64,000 nucleotides of DNA from JAAEUB01 sp964550345 (lineage in GTDB: Bacteria > Pseudomonadota > Alphaproteobacteria > Rhodobacterales > Rhodobacteraceae). The position numbers and the translations under genes were made by a program. The notes below the pieces were generated by a model, which worked only from the letters and a program-made list of their open reading frames with translations, did not search any database and was not told the DNA's origin. Below, piece by piece: positions 16,880 through 28,261 of the stretch. Numbering within the stretch: position 1 is the stretch's first letter; each line of letters opens with the position of its first letter. Location: positions 1 through 64,000 of the forward strand of contig CAZJYZ010000002.1 in assembly GCA_964550345.1 (NCBI GenBank), read 5' to 3'.

Positions 16880-17722
16880 TTAGTCTATCAGTTCAACCAT
16901 ACGCAGTGTCGCGGGGCTAATCCCTTCAAGGTCTGCCCGTGTGATGGAAGCAGCCTCGACCAATGCGGACAGGGCTGTTTCAAGCGCGTCATCCTCTATC
17001 TGGGCGATAAGCTCAGGGCGCAGTTCCTCAAGTGTTGGGGCCGCTTTTTCGCGCGCATCGTTCAGGATCAGAACGTGCCAGCCAAACTGGGTTTGAACCG
17101 GAGGTGAAATCTGACCAACCTCAAGCGCAAGCACGGCTTGTTCGAAGGGTTGGACCATCTGTCCCAGGCTAAACCAATTCAGGGATCCGCCGTTTACCCC
17201 GGATGGTCCTGTAGAATGTTCGCGCGCCAGATCGGCAAAGTTGGCGCCATTTTCCAGCTGGGCAATCAGCGCCAATACTTCTTCTTCCGTTTCAACCAAA
17301 ATATGCGAAGCGTTAAACTCAGGCTCGGGTTCGGCATTGGCTGTAGCCGCTTCATACGCTGCCTGAAGGGCCTCTTCGGTTGCAGCTTCGGCGACAATCG
17401 CGTCGATCTTTTCCCCGGCGATCAGGGCGCGTCGTTCGTTTTCAAGCTGAATTTCGGCGCGGCGTGAAAGCTCACCCACGGCCTGACTCAGAATTGTTTG
17501 CTGGATCAATTGTTCCAAAATACCTTCAAACAAGACGCCATCCGGCAGTGCCTGGTATTGTTCCGGCAGTGCCAGACGGGTGGCAATCATATGGCCAAGT
17601 GTAATATCCTGACCATTAACATTCGCCAGAACCGTGTTTGCGGTTACGTCCTCGGCCACACTCGGCAACGCGGTCCCAAGCGCAAACACTGCGGCAAGAA
17701 TAGCAGTTTTGGATTTAAGCAT
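16880..17722 (-). CDS. Periplasmic parvulin-type peptidylprolyl isomerase
   Basis: A 280-residue exported foldase. The ATG at 17722 has AAGGAAG upstream and gives a signal peptide LKSKTAILAAVFALGTALPSVAE cleaved near residue 23. An N-terminal helical chaperone domain is followed by a rotamase domain with ASHILVETEEE, FADLAREHSTGPSGVNGGSLNWFSLGQMVQPFEQAVLAL and FGWHVLILND. The role is folding of secreted proteins; it sits divergent from secA, sharing a 192-base promoter region. Confidence 0.92.
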   Translation of the reverse strand: MLKSKTAILAAVFALGTALPSVAEDVTANTVLANVNGQDITLGHMIATRLALPEQYQALPDGVLFEGILEQLIQQTILSQAVGELSRRAEIQLENERRALIAGEKIDAIVAEAATEEALQAAYEAATANAEPEPEFNASHILVETEEEVLALIAQLENGANFADLAREHSTGPSGVNGGSLNWFSLGQMVQPFEQAVLALEVGQISPPVQTQFGWHVLILNDAREKAAPTLEELRPELIAQIEDDALETALSALVEAASITRADLEGISPATLRMVELID

Positions 17723-17914
17723 AAAAACTTCCTTTGATTTCCACCGGAAAACCCCGGCAACATTGACACCTTTGGCGCCGACCCTTACATCGCAGAGGGT
17801 CCGGGTGGGCCGTTTCTTGACGCCCTTGATAGGGCTACGCGCGGGGACGGGCAAGCACTCCTCTCGGGAATTGAACGCTTGTGATCGGACAAAGCCAAAC
17901 AGGGGCAAAAACAC

Positions 17915-20605
17915 ATGCTGGGTTTCGGAAAAATCGCCAAAAAGGTATTTGGCACACCTAATGATCGCAAGATCAAGGCAACGCGCCCGGTCATAGAAAA
18001 AATCAACGCACTTGAGCCCGATTTCGAAAAGCTTTCGGACGACGAAATCATTGCGAAAACCAAAGAACTGTCCGAGCGCGCCAAGGGCGGCGAAAAGCTT
18101 GGCGATCTTTTACCCGAGGCTTTTGCCAATTGCCGCGAAGCCGCGCGCCGCGCGCTGGGCCTGCGTGCGTTTGATGTGCAGCTCATGGGCGGGATGTTCC
18201 TACACGAAGGCAACATTTCGGAAATGAAGACCGGCGAAGGCAAGACCCTTGTCGCCACCTTCCCCGCTTATCTTAACGCGCTGACCGGCAAGGGCGTGCA
18301 TATCGTTACTGTCAATGACTACCTCGCCAAACGGGATGCCGAATGGATGGGCAAGGTTTATGAGGCTTTGGGCATGACCTGCGGTGTGGTTTATCCGCAG
18401 CAACCTGACGGTGAAAAGCAGGCCGCCTATGCCTCGGATATCACCTATGCCACCAACAACGAGCTGGGTTTTGATTATCTGCGCGATAATATGAAGTCCG
18501 AGCTGAAGGACATGCACCAGCGGTTCCACAATTTTGCGATTGTGGATGAGGTGGATTCGATCCTGATTGATGAGGCGCGAACACCACTGATCATTTCGGG
18601 TCCGGCGCAGGACAGAAGCGAACTTTACCTGAGCATCGACAAGCTGATCCCCCAGGTGCAGGACGATCACTTCACGCTGGATGAAAAAACTCGCAATGTG
18701 ACCTTCACAGATGAAGGCAACGAGTTTCTGGAAGAGCTGCTGCATAGCATGGGTATTCTGCCGGAAGAGCAATCGCTTTATGACCCGGAAAGCACCACCA
18801 TCGTGCACCATGTCAATCAGGGCTTGCGGGCACATAAACTGTTTACGCGCGATAAGGATTATATCGTGCGCTCGGGCGAAGTTGTGCTGATTGATGAATT
18901 CACCGGCAGGATGATGGCAGGGCGCCGTCTGTCCGAAGGGTTGCATCAGGCGATTGAGGCCAAAGAGGGCTGCAGTATTCAACCTGAAAACGTTACTCTG
19001 GCGCAGGTCACCTTCCAAAACTACTTCCGTCTTTATGACAAACTCGCTGGTATGACCGGCACCGCCTTGACGGAAGAAGATGAATTTGCGGAAATCTACG
19101 GCCTTGGTGTGGTCGAGGTTCCGACCAACCAGCCTATTGCCCGTGTTGACGAACATGATGCCGTTTACCGCACCGGTGAAGAAAAGTTCGCTGCAGTAGT
19201 CGAAAGTATCAAGGAAGCTAACGCCAAGGGGCAACCTGTTCTGGTCGGCACCACCTCCATCGATAAATCTGAAGTGCTGAGCCAGCTTTTGACCAAGGCC
19301 AAGATCAAGCACAACGTTCTGAACGCGCGCCAGCATGAAAAAGAGGCGGAAATCGTTGCTGATGCCGGTAAACTGGGTGCCGTGACCATTGCAACCAACA
19401 TGGCCGGGCGCGGCACGGATATTCAGCTTGGTGGCAACGTGGATATGCAGGTCATGGCGGCTTTGGCAGAAGACCCGGAGGCGAACCCGGAAGAGCTGCG
19501 CAGCTCAATCGAAAAGACCCATGCCGATGAGAAGGCCAAGGTTATTGAGGCGGGCGGCTTGTTTGTTTTGGCCACGGAACGGCATGAAAGCCGGCGCATT
19601 GATAACCAGCTGCGCGGCCGTTCAGGCCGTCAGGGTGACCCCGGTCGTTCAGCCTTCTTCCTGTCGCTTGAAGACGACCTGATGCGCATTTTCGGTTCGG
19701 ACAAGCTGGACAAAGTGCTTTCAACTCTGGGCATGAAGGAAGGCGAGGCAATTGTGCACCCATGGGTGAACAAATCACTGGAACGCGCTCAGGCCAAGGT
19801 TGAAGGGCGAAACTTTGACATCCGTAAGCAGCTTTTGAAATTCGATGACGTGATGAATGATCAACGTAAGGTCATTTTCAGCCAGCGCCGCGACATTATG
19901 CAGGCCGAGGATCTGTCGGAAATCGTGCAGGACATGCGCCATCAGGTGATTGATGATCTGGTAGACGGCTTCATTCCGCCAAAATCCTACGCGGACCAGT
20001 GGGACACCGAGGGGCTTTATGCCGCTGTGATTGAAAAGGTTGGCATTGACGTTCCGGTCATCGACTGGGCCTCGGAAGAGGGTGTTGACGAAGCCGAAAT
20101 TGCCGAGCGTCTTTATGACGCTTCGGATGAGTTCATGGCGGCCAAAGCTGTTGATTTTGGCCCCGACGCCATGCGCTCGATCGAAAAGCAGGCACTTTTG
20201 CAGACAATCGACGCCAAATGGCGCGAGCATCTTTTGACATTGGAACACCTGCGGTCCGTCGTCGGATTTCGTGGTTATGCCCAACGTGATCCGTTGAACG
20301 AATACAAGAACGAAGCCTTTCAGCTGTTTGAAAGCCTGCTGAACGCGCTGCGTGAGCAGGTAACCCAGCAGCTTAGCCAGGTGCGGCCAATGACCGAGGA
20401 AGAGCAGAAGGCGATGATGCAGCAGCTGGTTGAACAGCAGCAGGCCATGATGCAGGCACAGGCCGGGGCCGAGGAAACCGAGGGCGAGGCTGCCGATGGG
20501 TTTGATGAAAATAACCCTGGCACATGGGGCAATCCGGGCCGCAATGACAAATGCCCCTGTGGGTCTGGCAAGAAGTTCAAACATTGCCACGGGCGTCTGG
20601 TCTGA
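17915..20605 (+). CDS. secA: Preprotein translocase ATPase SecA
   Basis: An 896-residue motor that drives proteins through SecYEG. Walker A is MKTGEGKT near residue 105, the DEAD-like motif is DEVDSILIDEART, and motif VI lies in GRSGRQGDPGRSAFFLSLEDDLMRIFG. The tail is Gln/Met-rich and ends with a zinc-binding SecB-interaction motif CPCGSGKKFKHCHG. It is divergent from the parvulin gene. A stem TCAGGCC/GGCCTGA without a U-tract lies at 20630-20650. Confidence 0.98.
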   Translation: MLGFGKIAKKVFGTPNDRKIKATRPVIEKINALEPDFEKLSDDEIIAKTKELSERAKGGEKLGDLLPEAFANCREAARRALGLRAFDVQLMGGMFLHEGNISEMKTGEGKTLVATFPAYLNALTGKGVHIVTVNDYLAKRDAEWMGKVYEALGMTCGVVYPQQPDGEKQAAYASDITYATNNELGFDYLRDNMKSELKDMHQRFHNFAIVDEVDSILIDEARTPLIISGPAQDRSELYLSIDKLIPQVQDDHFTLDEKTRNVTFTDEGNEFLEELLHSMGILPEEQSLYDPESTTIVHHVNQGLRAHKLFTRDKDYIVRSGEVVLIDEFTGRMMAGRRLSEGLHQAIEAKEGCSIQPENVTLAQVTFQNYFRLYDKLAGMTGTALTEEDEFAEIYGLGVVEVPTNQPIARVDEHDAVYRTGEEKFAAVVESIKEANAKGQPVLVGTTSIDKSEVLSQLLTKAKIKHNVLNARQHEKEAEIVADAGKLGAVTIATNMAGRGTDIQLGGNVDMQVMAALAEDPEANPEELRSSIEKTHADEKAKVIEAGGLFVLATERHESRRIDNQLRGRSGRQGDPGRSAFFLSLEDDLMRIFGSDKLDKVLSTLGMKEGEAIVHPWVNKSLERAQAKVEGRNFDIRKQLLKFDDVMNDQRKVIFSQRRDIMQAEDLSEIVQDMRHQVIDDLVDGFIPPKSYADQWDTEGLYAAVIEKVGIDVPVIDWASEEGVDEAEIAERLYDASDEFMAAKAVDFGPDAMRSIEKQALLQTIDAKWREHLLTLEHLRSVVGFRGYAQRDPLNEYKNEAFQLFESLLNALREQVTQQLSQVRPMTEEEQKAMMQQLVEQQQAMMQAQAGAEETEGEAADGFDENNPGTWGNPGRNDKCPCGSGKKFKHCHGRLV

Positions 20606-20807
20606 CGCGCTAACACATTTTTGAAAAGTTCAGGCCTGACTATGGCCTGATCATGGCTGCCCTATGGCATATATCTGTAAGTCATTGTAAAACATACATT
20701 AAACTCGCTAAAGTTTTTCATATTTCCAACCGATTTTTCACGCTCCCTTCATCAGGAGGGCATATTTACCAATCATATTGTCCCTGCGTAAGTTTCAGGA
20801 GCGTGCA

Positions 20808-21851
20808 ATGTCTATTCAAATTAACAAGATGCGGCTCGCATCTATAATTATCGCAACCGGGACAGCTGTGGCTTCCGGAGTTTTCATGAAAGCTGGAAAA
20901 TCCGCACCGCCGCAGGCTGCTCATGTAGTGCCGCAGGCGGAAACCAATGAGGTTGTGAATGTGGCTACACTGGCCGGGCCCGTTGCGCCTTCGCTACCGA
21001 TTATCAGTGACGAAGTGACCCGCGCTGCAGCCAGCCCAATTCTGATCAATCCGGGTGTGGTGCCAGACATGCCCAGCGCCCCTGCAGCCGAAGCGGCAAT
21101 CCTTGCATCGGCCAATTCCGAGTTTGAGGATACGGGCTCTGGCGGGCAAGTTGTGGCGCAGACCCCAAACAACTTTGAATGTGAGGTTGGTTTTACCGCC
21201 ATGGCGGCGCCCGGCGCGATGGTTGACCTGACGCTGGAAGCACCTTGTTACCGGGAGCAGATGGTGGATATCTTCCACGCCGGTCTGCGATTTACTGAAA
21301 AACTGGACGAAAATGGTCTGATGCAGGTCACCCTGCCAGCCATGGAGGAAAACGCTTTTTTCAATGCTTTTTTTACCGATGGGCAGACGGAAAGCACTGA
21401 TGTCCTCATGCTCACGGTGAAAGACTACCAGCGCACGGCGCTTTTCTGGAAGGCCGGAGCGGGCTTTTCGCTCTATGCCCTTGAAGATGGCTCAGTTTAT
21501 GGCGGAGAGGGTCATGTAAGTCCACAAACACCATTTGAACCGTTGCGCGCGACAGCCGGAGAAGGTGGCTTTCTGACCCTGCTTGGGCAGGGAAAAGCGG
21601 GTTATCAGGTGGCCATATATTCATACCCTGAGATGCTGTTGGACACGCATTCAGCACCGGAAATCAGTGTCGAGGCAGAGGTGCAGGCCGAAAATTGCGG
21701 GCGTGAAATCTCCGCGACACTGACACGCAGTACCGACACCGGCGCTTTAGAGATTGCGCCGCTTTTTCTTACCGTGCCGGGTTGTGAAACAATCGGCGAA
21801 TATCTGGTATTGAAAAACCTGCCACAAAAACAGACAATTGCTGCCAAGTGA
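20808..21851 (+). CDS. Hypothetical membrane-anchored/secreted protein
   Basis: A 347-residue protein that I do not recognise. The ATG at 20808 has AGGAG upstream. Residues about 9-26 form a hydrophobic segment (RLASIIIATGTAVASGVFM), either an uncleaved anchor or a signal peptide, followed by a Pro/Ala-rich linker. From residue 120 there is a beta-rich domain with FECEVGFTAMAAPGAMVDLTLEAPC and two late cysteines (AENCGREI, VPGCETIG). It is followed after 20 bases by the PstS-OmpA fusion gene, so the pair is probably an operon with a joint envelope role. Confidence 0.75.
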   Translation: MSIQINKMRLASIIIATGTAVASGVFMKAGKSAPPQAAHVVPQAETNEVVNVATLAGPVAPSLPIISDEVTRAAASPILINPGVVPDMPSAPAAEAAILASANSEFEDTGSGGQVVAQTPNNFECEVGFTAMAAPGAMVDLTLEAPCYREQMVDIFHAGLRFTEKLDENGLMQVTLPAMEENAFFNAFFTDGQTESTDVLMLTVKDYQRTALFWKAGAGFSLYALEDGSVYGGEGHVSPQTPFEPLRATAGEGGFLTLLGQGKAGYQVAIYSYPEMLLDTHSAPEISVEAEVQAENCGREISATLTRSTDTGALEIAPLFLTVPGCETIGEYLVLKNLPQKQTIAAK

Positions 21852-21871
21852 CATAAGTCCGGGGCCTAGTG

Positions 21872-23434
21872 ATGCGTTTTTTGCGGGCGGCGTTATGCGC
21901 CGCTCTTTTTTCAGTCTGTTTGTTGTCTGTGCCGGCTTCGGCAAATGACATCACCCTCACCTCCCGCGATGGCTCGATCGAGCTGAACGGTACCTTGCTG
22001 GGATATGACGGCGAGTATTACCGGGTTGAGACCGAGTATGGGGTTTTGACCGTAGATGGCAGCGGCGTTCTGTGTGACGGGCCGGCCTGCCCCAGCCTTG
22101 GCCCGTTTGTGGCCGAATTCACCCTTTCAGGGGCACGTGAAATGGGGTCGGTGTTGATGCCTTCCCTGATCGAGGGGTTTGCAATTCGTTCAGGCTATGC
22201 CCTGAGCCGGGAGAATCTTGCTGGCGTTGGGAAAGTTATCAATCTTTTTGAGGGCGATGAAGGTGGCGCCAAAGCAGCGCAAATCACCATTCGTCAGACA
22301 TCAAGTGATGAAGGGTTTTCCGACCTGATTGCGGGGCTGGCGGATATTGTACTGTCCCTGCGTGAGATTAGTGACGCAGAAAAGCAGGCAGGGTTTGAAG
22401 CCGGGCTGGGTAATTTGCGTTCTGCCCGGCAGGCAAGGGTGATTGCGTTGGACGCCTTGGTGCCTGTTGTGGCCTCCGGCAACCCGGTGAAGCACCTTTC
22501 GATGGAACAAATGATGGCCATTTATGCCGGCAAAGTAACCTCATGGGCGGAACTTGGCGGGGAAAATGCCCCGATCACGGCGTATTTGCTGGAAGATGGC
22601 GAAGGCTTCACGGATGTCTTTATTAATTTACTGTCCTCAAGCGGGCAGGAGATTTCGCACGAGGTGCTTCGCAAGCCCACCAACGCCGCCCTTATACAGG
22701 CAGTAGCCGAAGACCCCTTCGGTATCGCGATTGCCACCTTTTCGCAGCCCGGTGACACTGAAATTGTAACCCTAAGCGGGGCCTGTGGGTATCAGATTGC
22801 AGCCTCGGCACAGGCAATCCGGGCCGAGGATTACCCCCTGACCGCGCCGCTTTACATGTACCTGCCAGCGCGGCGTATGCCCAAGGTTGCGCGTGAATTT
22901 CTGGCTTATATGCGAAGCGAGGCAGCCCAGCTTGTGATCCGGCGGGTTGGCCTTGTGCACCAGACACCGGGGGAAAGCCCGATAGATGTGCAGGGGCGGC
23001 GGCTGGCAAACGCCATTCACGCAGCCGGCGAGGAGATTGGGCTGGAGGAATTGAAGCGGTTGGCGCAGATGGTGGAGGCCCATACCCGCCTTTCACTGAC
23101 CTTCCGGTTCCGTGGTGGAGCCAGTTCGCTTGACGCGCCTTCCCTGTCAAATATCCAGATACTGGCGCAAGCACTTGAAGCCGGGTGGTATGACGGTCGC
23201 GTCATGCGTTTTGTCGGGTTCACAGATGGGTTGGGATCAGCCACGCAGAACCAAAGGCTCGCACTCAGGCGTGCGGGCGCGGTGCTGCAAGCTGTTCGTT
23301 CAGCAGCCGAAACGCTTGATGACGGGCGGGTCGAAATGCACGTCGAGGCGTTTGGCGAGGCCCTGCCAATGGCCTGCGATGACAGTAGCTGGGGGCGGCA
23401 GGTCAACCGGCGGGTCGAAGTCTGGTTGCAATAG
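21872..23434 (+). CDS. Periplasmic PstS-like phosphate-binding/OmpA fusion protein
   Basis: A 520-residue exported protein. A signal peptide covers the first 24 residues (LLSVPASAND). Residues about 60-370 resemble the PBP-like/PstS fold: FSDLIAGLADIVLSLREI, VIALDALVPVVASGNPV and LSMEQMMAIYAGKVTSWAELGG are typical. The C-terminus is an OmpA/MotB peptidoglycan-binding domain with FVGFTDGLGSATQNQRLALRRAGAV and NRRVEVWL. This combination would tie a solute-binding domain to the cell wall. A GTG three bases upstream is an alternative start. It follows the hypothetical gene closely. Confidence 0.88.
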   Translation: MRFLRAALCAALFSVCLLSVPASANDITLTSRDGSIELNGTLLGYDGEYYRVETEYGVLTVDGSGVLCDGPACPSLGPFVAEFTLSGAREMGSVLMPSLIEGFAIRSGYALSRENLAGVGKVINLFEGDEGGAKAAQITIRQTSSDEGFSDLIAGLADIVLSLREISDAEKQAGFEAGLGNLRSARQARVIALDALVPVVASGNPVKHLSMEQMMAIYAGKVTSWAELGGENAPITAYLLEDGEGFTDVFINLLSSSGQEISHEVLRKPTNAALIQAVAEDPFGIAIATFSQPGDTEIVTLSGACGYQIAASAQAIRAEDYPLTAPLYMYLPARRMPKVAREFLAYMRSEAAQLVIRRVGLVHQTPGESPIDVQGRRLANAIHAAGEEIGLEELKRLAQMVEAHTRLSLTFRFRGGASSLDAPSLSNIQILAQALEAGWYDGRVMRFVGFTDGLGSATQNQRLALRRAGAVLQAVRSAAETLDDGRVEMHVEAFGEALPMACDDSSWGRQVNRRVEVWLQ

Positions 23435-23461
23435 TTGCTACGCACAATCTTTCGGGCAAAC

Positions 23462-24225
23462 CTACAGATAGCCGTTTGCGCGAAAGCTCATTTCGCAGGA
23501 TTTTCCGATAATCAGGTGATCATGCAGCTCCAGCCCCAAGGCGCGTGCAGCTGACGTGTCATGGAAATATCAGCCTCTGATGGCGAGGGGTCTCCGGATG
23601 GGTGGTTATGTACTAAAATGAGCGCTGACGCGTTCAGCTCAAGCGCGCTTTTTACCACTTCGCGGGGGTAGACCGGAACATGATCAACCGTGCCGCACGC
23701 CTGTTCCTCATCCGCGATCACCGCATTCTTGCGATCGAGGTACAGAACGCGGAATTGTTCTGTATCGCGGTGTGCCATGGTGGCGTGGCAATAATCCACC
23801 AGCGCATCCCAGGACGATACAACATGACGGCCCAGCACCCGTGACTGTGCCAAGCGGTGTGCTGTAGCCTCGATTATCTTAAGCTCCTGAACCACGGCGG
23901 GCCCCGCACCTTTGACAGTTAGTAATCTTTCGGCTGAAGCTGATATAACGTTGTTGAAGTCCCCAAACGTATCCATCAGCAAACGCGCCAGTGGTTTGAC
24001 ATCCTGCCGGGGTATGGCGCGAAACAGCACAAGCTCAAGCAATTCATAGTCGGGCATCGCCGCCGCTCCACCAGACATAAAGCGGTTGCGCAGGCGTTTG
24101 CGGTGATCGCGGATATAGGAAGGCAATTGCCCTCTTTTTTTCGCAACCGGCAACACCGGTGCTTCATCTCCGTCAAATAACATTTGCGGAGCCTCTGCGA
24201 AATGATTTTCCCCGAATCCTGCCAT
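23462..24225 (-). pseudogene. radC: RadC/JAB-domain protein, frameshifted near the 3' end
   Basis: The frame from 24225 encodes a RadC-family protein with an N-terminal helix-hairpin-helix-like region (DYELLELVLFRAIPRQDVKPLAR) and the JAMM metal-binding motif HNHPSGDPSPSEAD. After MTRQL the frame breaks at about 23548-23553 and ends at 23512. The expected C-terminus (ARALGLELHDHLIIGKSCEMSF then RANGYL) is present in another frame, ending at a TAG at 23462. A simple model is loss of 10 bases between GCTG repeats. The metal ligands precede the break, so activity cannot be excluded. RadC's function is itself unsettled. A sequencing or assembly error is the alternative. Confidence 0.82.
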
Positions 24226-24283
24226 GCATCAAGGAGATACCGAAATGGTGAATCTTAGGTTAACAGCAGCAATGTGGGTCGGC

Positions 24284-25444
24284 TTATCCGGTCATCCCGT
24301 CCCAGAAACTTTTCACCTTGGTGAAAAAGCTGGAGCTTTCGGGGTTGTTCTCTTCCGACAGTTTTTCAAACTCGCGCAACAATTCACGTTGTTGTCCGGT
24401 CAGGTTCACCGGTGTTTCCACTGCCAGTTCGATATACATGTCTCCCGCACCACCGCCGCGCAAGGCAGGCATACCCTTGCCGCGCAGGCGCATTTGTCGG
24501 CCAGACTGGCTGCCGGCAGGGATTTTCACCCGGCTGCGGCCACCGTCGATTGTCGGCACCTCGATGTCACCACCCAAAGCTGCTGACGACATGGAAACAG
24601 GCACCCGGCAATGCAGGTTTTGCCCTTCTCGGTCAAAAAGCTGATGGTTTGAAACCTCTATGAAAATATAAAGGTCCCCGGCAGGGCCGCCGCGCATTCC
24701 GGCCTCGCCCTCGCCAGCCAGACGAATGCGGGTGCCGGTTTCAACACCGGCAGGGATGTTGACAGATAGTGAGCGGTCTTTTTCGATACGCCCGGCGCCG
24801 GAACAGGATGTGCACGGATTTTTGATGATCTGGCCCATACCCTGGCAGGTGGGGCAGGTTCGTTCAACGGTGAAGAAACCTTGCTGCGCACGCACCTTGC
24901 CCATGCCCGAACAGGTCGGGCACATCTGCGGCTCAGCGCCGCCATCGGCACCAGTGCCGTTACATTCGTCACAGGCAACGGATGTCGGAACTTTGATGGT
25001 TTTCTGCAGGCCTGCGTAAGCCTCCTCAAGCGTTACGCGCAGGTTATAGCGCAGGTCCGAGCCACGTGCAGCACGCCGACCACCGCCGCCACCGCGTTGC
25101 CCACCCATGAAGTCGCCAAACAGGTCGTCGAATACGTCCGAGAAAGCGCTGGCAAAATCGCCTTGCCCGCCACCATGGAAACCGCCACCGGGGCGCCCCG
25201 CAGAGGCACCAGTGCCGCCTTCAAAGGCAGCATGGCCAAAACGGTCATAGGCCGCTTTTTTCTCGTCGTCTTTTAAGATTTCGTATGCTTCGCCAGCTTC
25301 CTTGAACTGTGCCTCGGCGTCAGGATTGTCCGCATTGCGGTCCGGGTGCAGTTCTTTCGCTTTGGCGCGGAAGGCTTTCTTGATCTCATCGGCCGAGGCA
25401 CCTTTGGAGACGCCCAAAACCTCGTAATAGTCACGCTTTGCCAT
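24284..25444 (-). CDS. dnaJ: Chaperone DnaJ (Hsp40)
   Basis: A 386-residue co-chaperone that stimulates DnaK ATP hydrolysis. J domain with HPD (ELHPDRNADNP), Gly/Phe-rich linker with many GGG runs, four zinc-binding repeats (CDECNGTG, CPTCSGMG, CPTCQGMG, CTSCSGAG) and the C-terminal substrate domain. It follows dnaK on the same strand with a 69-base gap that includes a hairpin, so expression may be lower than dnaK. Confidence 0.97.
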   Translation of the reverse strand: MAKRDYYEVLGVSKGASADEIKKAFRAKAKELHPDRNADNPDAEAQFKEAGEAYEILKDDEKKAAYDRFGHAAFEGGTGASAGRPGGGFHGGGQGDFASAFSDVFDDLFGDFMGGQRGGGGGRRAARGSDLRYNLRVTLEEAYAGLQKTIKVPTSVACDECNGTGADGGAEPQMCPTCSGMGKVRAQQGFFTVERTCPTCQGMGQIIKNPCTSCSGAGRIEKDRSLSVNIPAGVETGTRIRLAGEGEAGMRGGPAGDLYIFIEVSNHQLFDREGQNLHCRVPVSMSSAALGGDIEVPTIDGGRSRVKIPAGSQSGRQMRLRGKGMPALRGGGAGDMYIELAVETPVNLTGQQRELLREFEKLSEENNPESSSFFTKVKSFWDGMTG

Positions 25445-25470
25445 ACTGTGTCGCCTTCCTGAAATGCAAG

Positions 25471-25496
25471 GACCGGCCCGGAACCCCAGGCCGGTC
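25471..25496 (-). promoter_or_regulatory. Intergenic hairpin between dnaK and dnaJ
   Basis: GACCGGCC (25471-25478) and GGCCGGTC (25489-25496) form a perfect eight-pair stem with a ten-base loop. No U-run follows on the minus strand, so it is more likely an mRNA-processing or stability element that sets the dnaK:dnaJ ratio than a full terminator. Confidence 0.45.
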
Positions 25497-25513
25497 GCAT
25501 GCTGTCAGCGGGA

Positions 25514-27427
<1,914 letters not shown>

Positions 27428-27536
27428 GCTCAATTCCTCTCATAGGCGATGTTGTAGGAGACCGACCCCGTAAGCATCGGCCCCTGATCCCAAATTTTTA
27501 CCGGGTTTGAGTGGCTCGTACCCGGTGTCTCGGCGT

Positions 27537-27565
27537 ATATAGGGAGCGTCCTTGCCCCCTGCAAG
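27537..27565 (-). promoter_or_regulatory. Heat-shock (RpoH) promoter of dnaKJ
   Basis: On the minus strand CTTG (27565-27562) is followed by an 18-base spacer and CCTATAT (27543-27537). This fits the alphaproteobacterial sigma-32 pattern CTTG-N17-18-CYTATNT. The predicted transcript has a leader of about 100 bases before the dnaK ATG. The element also contains CTTGC-N5-GCAAG, a small palindrome. Confidence 0.65.
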
Positions 27566-27619
27566 CGGTTGAAGGGGACCTATTTGGCAAAAAAGTGAGT
27601 CATTTTCAGGGTTTTGACG

Positions 27620-28241
27620 ATGAAAAGCACAAAACTGGATACTTCTTTGGCTTTTGATCTGAATGGGGCCATGGTTTACAAATCCTTTCTGGACAAAACG
27701 GGCCAGCAAGCACTGGTGAGCGCCTTGCGGCTGGTTGTTGCGCGCGCGCCCTTGTTTTCGCCGATGACGCCATATGGGCGAAATATGTCGGTGCGTATGA
27801 CCAGTGCCGGGCGGTATGGTTGGTTTTCTGACCGCTCCGGGTATCGTTATGTGGACAAACACCCCTCCGGCAACAACTGGCCTGCAATACCGCAAGAGGC
27901 TCTGGACATTTGGCAGGCCGTATCTGGTGAAAACCGTTTGCCTGATTGCTGTCTGGTCAACTTTTACGGTGAAGGGGCCCGGATGGGCATGCATCAGGAC
28001 AAGGACGAAGCCGATTTCACCTGCCCTGTCGATTTCATTGGGGGACGAGGGGCTGTTTCGCATCGGTGGCACCACGCGTGGTGGCAAGACGGTTTCGCAC
28101 TGGCTGGAATCTGGTGATGTGCTGGTGCTGGGCGGTCAGGCGCGGCTGGCCTATCACGGGGTAGACCGCATCCGCTTTGGCTCATCGTCATTGTTGAAGG
28201 AAGGTGGACGCATCAACCTGACGCTCCGGGTGGTGGACTAA
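27620..28241 (+). pseudogene. alkB: AlkB-like 2OG-Fe(II) DNA repair dioxygenase, frameshifted
   Basis: Two overlapping frames together make one AlkB protein. The first (from ATG 27620) carries the N-terminal domain and the Fe ligands H-x-D in GMHQDKDEADF. The second continues with SISLGDEGLFRIGGTTRGG, the distal His in LAYHGVDRI and the 2-oxoglutarate-binding RINLTLR. The switch occurs near 28037-28043 where CCTGTCGATTTC replaces an expected P-V-V-S-I-S. Loss of five bases between GTCG repeats explains it. As written, the iron site is split and the product would be inactive. A read error is the alternative. Confidence 0.85.
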
Positions 28242-28261
28242 GAGATAAGGAGTACTCCGGC

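Noticed and set aside
18200..19336. 378-codon open frame antisense to secA
   Set aside because: Shadow of secA with no recognisable domain.
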